The notes below the pieces were generated by a model. That model saw nothing but the letters and a program-made list of their open reading frames with translations. It had not been told where the DNA came from and made no database searches. The position numbers and the translations under genes are program-made. Shown here one piece after another: positions 5,257 to 8,568 of a stretch of 8,568 nucleotides of DNA (positions are counted from its first letter, which is position 1; every line of letters begins with the position of its first letter). The stretch covers positions 1-8,568 of the forward strand of contig WTGE01000181.1 in the NCBI GenBank assembly GCA_011525445.1, given 5' to 3'. The stretch is from Synechococcus sp. CO36386bin_37. Lineage in GTDB: Bacteria > Cyanobacteriota > Cyanobacteriia > PCC-6307 > Cyanobiaceae.

Positions 5257-6378
5257 GTGTCAGCAGCGTTCAGGGGTGACGACGCATCGCCATTCCTGAC
5301 ACCCATTCGGGTTCTGGTGCCTGGCACTGGAGCCCGTTTTCGTTGTGGGGGCTTGAGTGTTGCCTTGCAAACGGCACGTTTGCTCTCTCAATTGCGCTCC
5401 ACGGAGGTGGTGACATACCGGGTTCGGGAGCAGTCCCATCTGTTCCTTGATGATCTGCTTGAACGGGAGGAGACGCCGGGTGCGGCCCTCTGGCTCGTGA
5501 GCTGGGGGTTTGATGTTCCGAAGTTGTTACAGCGTTTGCGGGGTCGACCAGCTGTCTATCAAGCCCATAGCAGTGGCTATGGATTTGATCTGCCTCCAGG
5601 TGTTCCTGTGATTGCCGTGAGTCGGAACACTCTTGGCTATTGGGGCAATCGGGCGCCACGCAATCCCTTGGCCTTGGTTCCGAATGCTCTCGACCCTCAA
5701 TGGATTCATCGAGGTGCAAGGCCTGGCAGGCAAGGGAGGGACTTGGATCAACGACCCATTCAAGTGCTGGTGCAGCAGCGGAAGAGCAGCTCCTATGTGC
5801 TCAATCAACTCGTGCCAGCCCTCAAAGCGCAAGGAGTGCGCGTTGAAGTCCAGACCGGCTGGGTGGAGGATTTAGTGGATCTCTTCAACAGCTCCAGTGT
5901 CTACCTCTACGACTCAGCGGAGTACTGGCGGGGCCGTGGAGTGAGTGAAGGGTTCGGCCTTCCCCCTCTTGAGGCATTGGCGTGCGGCTGTGTGGTGTTC
6001 ACGAGCTTCAACCATGCTCTGGCTGACTTACTCACTCCAGGCGACAGCGCCCATCAGATCGGTCAGGGAACTTTGCAGACTGATCTGCTCCGCATTGAAG
6101 CCGCCTTGGAGAATCCGCTGGCATGGGTCCCCAAACCGGACCAGTTAGAGGGGCTGTTGGCGCAGGTGTCCGAGGTCCGTTGGCTCCAGCGCTGGAGCGA
6201 AACCCTGGATTGGCTGGATTCGCTTGGTTGCATCCAGGGCCTCGCAGGTGGTGTCGATCAGGGCGCGGATCCCGTGCTTCGTTCTCCTTCCTCCCGTCGT
6301 TTGCGTTGGACCCAGAGAACGCAAACACTGCGTGGGAAGGTGGTCAATCGGTTGCCCGTCTGGCTGCAGAGTGGATGA
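5257..6378 (+). CDS. GT4-type (glycosyltransferases group 1) glycosyltransferase
   Basis: A 373-residue cytoplasmic glycosyltransferase of the GT-B fold, expected to add a sugar from a nucleotide donor during surface glycan synthesis. The N-terminal half starts with IRVLVPGTGARFRCGGLSVA (17-36), with the glycine-rich acceptor-side loop. VPVIAVSRNTLGYWG (116-130) and LALVPNALDP (138-147) mark the inter-domain region. The C-terminal half has the EX7E donor-site motif SEGFGLPPLEALACG (230-244; E231 and E239), followed by a typical GDSAHQI stretch (262-268). The rest, from about 325, is a basic tail of low similarity to anything I know. GTG 5257 is the first start in this frame after the ho1 stop; the first beta strand begins at residue 17, so a shorter start from a later GTG is possible. 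It lies 3 bases after ho1 and 81 bases before the ABC exporter gene. Donor and acceptor are unknown. Confidence 0.92.
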   Translation: MSAAFRGDDASPFLTPIRVLVPGTGARFRCGGLSVALQTARLLSQLRSTEVVTYRVREQSHLFLDDLLEREETPGAALWLVSWGFDVPKLLQRLRGRPAVYQAHSSGYGFDLPPGVPVIAVSRNTLGYWGNRAPRNPLALVPNALDPQWIHRGARPGRQGRDLDQRPIQVLVQQRKSSSYVLNQLVPALKAQGVRVEVQTGWVEDLVDLFNSSSVYLYDSAEYWRGRGVSEGFGLPPLEALACGCVVFTSFNHALADLLTPGDSAHQIGQGTLQTDLLRIEAALENPLAWVPKPDQLEGLLAQVSEVRWLQRWSETLDWLDSLGCIQGLAGGVDQGADPVLRSPSSRRLRWTQRTQTLRGKVVNRLPVWLQSG

Positions 6379-6459
6379 TCTTTCGGCCACGCGGTCTTTA
6401 ATAAAGCATTGCCACCACTGGCATTCGCAGCCACGGCAGCGGTAACCGAAGCACTGTTC
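6379..6459 (+). promoter_or_regulatory. Gap upstream of the ABC exporter gene, possible promoter
   Basis: This 81-base gap contains CTTTAATAAAG (6396-6406), an AT-rich palindrome in otherwise GC-rich surroundings. TAATAA (6399-6404) resembles a -10 element, but no good -35 is present. The reading frame of the exporter is open through most of the gap from a TTG at 6409. A promoter here is a guess. Confidence 0.22.
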
Positions 6460-8277
6460 ATGCTCCTGAAAAGTCAGACCTGGAATGAACTGAAGCTGCT
6501 GTTGCGAGAACTGCCTCCGAAGCGTCTTCGCTTTCTGGCACTTGTTCTGCTGGTGTCACTCCTGCAGGGATTGATCGATATTCTTTTAGTGGGGCTTCTG
6601 GCGCGCCTGGTGGGCTTGCTGGCTGGAGCCAAGCTCGGTGACCAGATTCCTGGTATTCGTTTTTTTGGAGGAGGCTTGCCGGATCAGGCGGGCTGGATTG
6701 TGGCTCTGCTGATTGCGGCCTACTGGTTGGCCTCTGGTGTTCGCTTCGGGGTGGCCTTGCTCGAATCCTTGTTGACAGCAGAAATCTGGTCTGACTTGGT
6801 GAACAAGGTTTATCGAAATTTGATGCTGCAGCGTTATGAATTCTTCATGCATAACCGCAAGGCGGTGTTATCTGAACGTTTTAATCGCATTCTGACGCGT
6901 GTCACAGGAACAGTGATCACGCCGATGATCGCAATTTCGGCCAGTTTTGTTTCTGTGTCCGCATTGATTGTCGGCGTGGGTTTGGTGCTTGGAAGTTCGT
7001 CGCTGTTTGTTTTTGTTTTGCTATTGGCATCTTATGCATTGTCTTCGAGAATTATCACTCCTTATCTAAGGCTTGCATTGCGCCAAAAAATTCGTTATTC
7101 CAGGCGACTCAAATTAATTTTTTCTGAATCGGTCAGGTCGATCAGAGACGTTCAGTTGTATTCGTCGCATGGATATTTCGTGAATCGATTTGCTAAGGAA
7201 GGTGTACTGGCCAAACGGAATGACAGGCTCTCAAGTCTGCTCCCAAGTGTTCCACGATTTGTAATTGAACCTGCAGGAATCACGATTCTGTTTGTGGTGG
7301 GACTTGCTCCTGCGATTGCTTCAGGTGATGGTGAGCGTCTGCGGGAGGCTCTCCCGGAATTGGCAACTGTGTTGGTTGTATTGCTGCGTATTACAGGCCC
7401 TTTGCAGGCTGTTTTTCGCAGCATCAATAAATTGCGTGGTGGACTTCCCGAAGTGAAAGATGCCCTGGAGTTGTTGAGAATGCGTCCTGGTCGTTTGTCG
7501 CTTGATGATCCAGGTGTTCCCTCTCCAGATGGGGTGATGCCCAATCGTTTGATTGAGCTCAGTGAGGTGAATTTTTCTTATCAGGGAAGCGATCAACGCA
7601 TCCTTGAAAATGTGAATCTCTCGATTCCCGTGGGTTCTCGAATTGCACTTGTTGGTAGTACTGGAAGTGGAAAAACAACCATTGCCCATCTTCTCTTGGG
7701 CCTTTACACGCCCACAACCGGTGGGTTGTTGCTTGACGGTGTGCCTGTCTCTGAAGAGGAGATGCCCGCATGGCAGGCAAATTGTGCTTTTGTCCCTCAA
7801 AACATTCGCTTGCTCGATGCAAGCGTCAGAGAGAATGTGGCCTTTTGTGAGAATCCGGAAACGATCGATGACGATGAAGTATGGGCTGCCTTGGAGGCGG
7901 CTCAGTTCGCTGATTTTGCGGCTCAGATGCCCTATGGCTTGTACACGATGTGCGGCGAAGATGGAATCAAGCTCTCGGGTGGGCAGCGCCAGCGTTTGTC
8001 TTTAGCGCGTGCTTTTTATCGGAGGGCAAAGCTGATGGTTTTAGACGAAGCCACGAGTGCTTTGGACAACAAAACTGAGCATGATGTGATGCAGGCTCTC
8101 GATTTAATTGGTCGTCGCTGCACGATGGTTGTGATTGCACATCGTCTTTCAACGGTGAAAAAATGTGATCGTATCTTTGAAATTTCCCAGGGTCGCATTA
8201 CTGCTTCAGGAGACTTTGAAACTCTGAAAAAGTTGTCCCCCAGTTTTCGGGAGATGACGATGATTGATGCGGGTTGA
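6460..8277 (+). CDS. ABC exporter half-transporter (membrane and ATPase domains fused), glycan/lipid flippase type
   Basis: A 605-residue half-transporter expected to work as a homodimer in the inner membrane, moving a lipid-linked glycan or glycolipid, like MsbA or PglK; the substrate is inferred from the flanking glycosyltransferases. Six likely helices lie at about 24-54, 76-100, 154-176, 178-198, 268-288 and 298-316. The ATPase domain is complete: Y374 (A-loop), GSTGSGKTT (399-407, K405), Q447 (Q-loop, FVPQN), LSGGQRQR (505-512), LMVLDEATSALD (525-536, with catalytic E530) and H561 in IAHRLSTV. ATG 6460 gives a natural N-terminus; an upstream in-frame TTG (6409) would add 17 residues (MPPLAFAATAAVTEALF) that could be translated but are not needed. 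The stretch encoding residues about 120-390 is clearly AT-richer than its surroundings: I count 47 G+C in 120 bases at 7021-7140, against 36 in 60 at 5881-5940. The next gene starts 6 bases after the stop. Confidence 0.96.
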   Translation: MLLKSQTWNELKLLLRELPPKRLRFLALVLLVSLLQGLIDILLVGLLARLVGLLAGAKLGDQIPGIRFFGGGLPDQAGWIVALLIAAYWLASGVRFGVALLESLLTAEIWSDLVNKVYRNLMLQRYEFFMHNRKAVLSERFNRILTRVTGTVITPMIAISASFVSVSALIVGVGLVLGSSSLFVFVLLLASYALSSRIITPYLRLALRQKIRYSRRLKLIFSESVRSIRDVQLYSSHGYFVNRFAKEGVLAKRNDRLSSLLPSVPRFVIEPAGITILFVVGLAPAIASGDGERLREALPELATVLVVLLRITGPLQAVFRSINKLRGGLPEVKDALELLRMRPGRLSLDDPGVPSPDGVMPNRLIELSEVNFSYQGSDQRILENVNLSIPVGSRIALVGSTGSGKTTIAHLLLGLYTPTTGGLLLDGVPVSEEEMPAWQANCAFVPQNIRLLDASVRENVAFCENPETIDDDEVWAALEAAQFADFAAQMPYGLYTMCGEDGIKLSGGQRQRLSLARAFYRRAKLMVLDEATSALDNKTEHDVMQALDLIGRRCTMVVIAHRLSTVKKCDRIFEISQGRITASGDFETLKKLSPSFREMTMIDAG

Positions 8278-8283
8278 TGGCGG

Positions 8284-8568
8284 ATGACAGATGTTGTATT
8301 GCTGTCCACTGCTGATTGGGATCACCCGCTTTGGACCAACAAGCAGCATGTGGCCTGTTCTCTGGCTGATCTCGGTCATCGCGTTCTTTACGTCGACTCA
8401 CTTGGCGTTCGTGCTCCAAGGGGTGATCGTTCCGACGCTGGACGAATTTTGCGCCGCCTGAGACGAGGGCTGCGGTTTCCTCGTCAGGTCCGCCCCAATC
8501 TTTGGGTGCTCTCGCCGCTGGTGCTGCCGGGTCAATCCAGCGGCTGGCTTGGTCGTCTCAATCGTTGG
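8284..8568 (+). CDS. Glycosyltransferase, N-terminal part (runs off right edge)
   Basis: This open frame runs from ATG 8284 to the window end, 95 codons with no stop. It begins MTDVVLLSTADWDHPLWTNK, followed by QHVACSLADLGHRVLYVDSLG (21-41). The pattern (beta strand, then a trial of partner-binding residues, then a helix and a second strand ending VD) is that of GT-B glycosyltransferases of the TuaH-like/GT4 type, whose N-terminal halves often read STxDWDxPLWxxKQ. An arginine-rich stretch (53-70) precedes PNLWVLSPLVLPG (71-83), the usual third strand region. The C-terminal donor-binding half lies outside, so the family call rests on the N-terminus only. An ATG at 8277, overlapping the exporter stop, is in a different frame. 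The 6-base gap after the exporter gene argues for one operon and a shared pathway. Confidence 0.82.
   Translation, partial: MTDVVLLSTADWDHPLWTNKQHVACSLADLGHRVLYVDSLGVRAPRGDRSDAGRILRRLRRGLRFPRQVRPNLWVLSPLVLPGQSSGWLGRLNRW

Noticed and set aside
1..8568. CRISPR array, tRNA or rRNA genes, HIP1 octamers
   Set aside because: No regularly spaced repeats, no cloverleaf-like segment and no GCGATCGC were found by eye, and coding genes occupy nearly all the window.

Overview
The window looks like a marine picocyanobacterium, most likely Synechococcus or a relative. Two core genes support this: a cyanobacterial-type NADP isocitrate dehydrogenase (icd, left edge, minus strand, 3' part outside the window) and a phycobilin-pathway heme oxygenase (ho1, 4540-5253) that matches cyanobacterial HO1 almost residue for residue at its N-terminus. 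Base composition is moderate to high in G+C, most genes lack clear Shine-Dalgarno sequences, and I did not find the HIP1 octamer. These fit marine picocyanobacteria. The organism call is inferred from recalled family sequences, not from a search.

Layout, left to right: icd (minus, 1-923, partial). After a 94-base divergent gap comes a GtrB/DPM1-type polyprenyl-phosphate glycosyltransferase (plus, 1018-1968). It converges on a WbuC-family cupin (minus, 2007-2546). Upstream of the cupin on the same strand is a two-domain protein, an N-terminal GtrA membrane domain joined to a ChbG/HpnK(YdjC)-type carbohydrate deacetylase (minus, 2651-3937). Then follow an unrecognised small protein (plus, 4002-4466), ho1, a GT4-type glycosyltransferase starting 3 bases after ho1 (5257-6378), an ABC exporter with fused membrane and ATPase domains (6460-8277), and the start of another glycosyltransferase (8284 to the right edge). 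No stretch of 300 bases lacks a gene; the largest gap is 104 bases.

How the genes may work together: the glycosyltransferase at 1018 and the GtrA-deacetylase fusion together suggest a compact lipid-linked amino-sugar route. Sugar is loaded onto polyprenyl phosphate on the cytoplasmic face, N-deacetylated there, then flipped by the GtrA domain. This resembles FlmF2/NaxD of Francisella or ArnC/ArnD plus the Arn flippase, but with deacetylase and flippase on one chain. The final transferase is not in the window. The right-hand set (GT4, ABC exporter, GT) looks like part of a surface glycan assembly and export cluster.

The most notable non-coding signal is a 32-base direct repeat (29/32 identical). 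One copy is the 3' end of the glycosyltransferase gene (1941-1972); the other lies 695 bases away at the 3' end of the deacetylase gene (2636-2667). The repeats bracket the cupin gene. The second copy still encodes the glycosyltransferase tail in frame, with two synonymous changes and one conservative one. This suggests the cupin gene was inserted at a formerly overlapping tail-to-tail gene junction, duplicating that junction.
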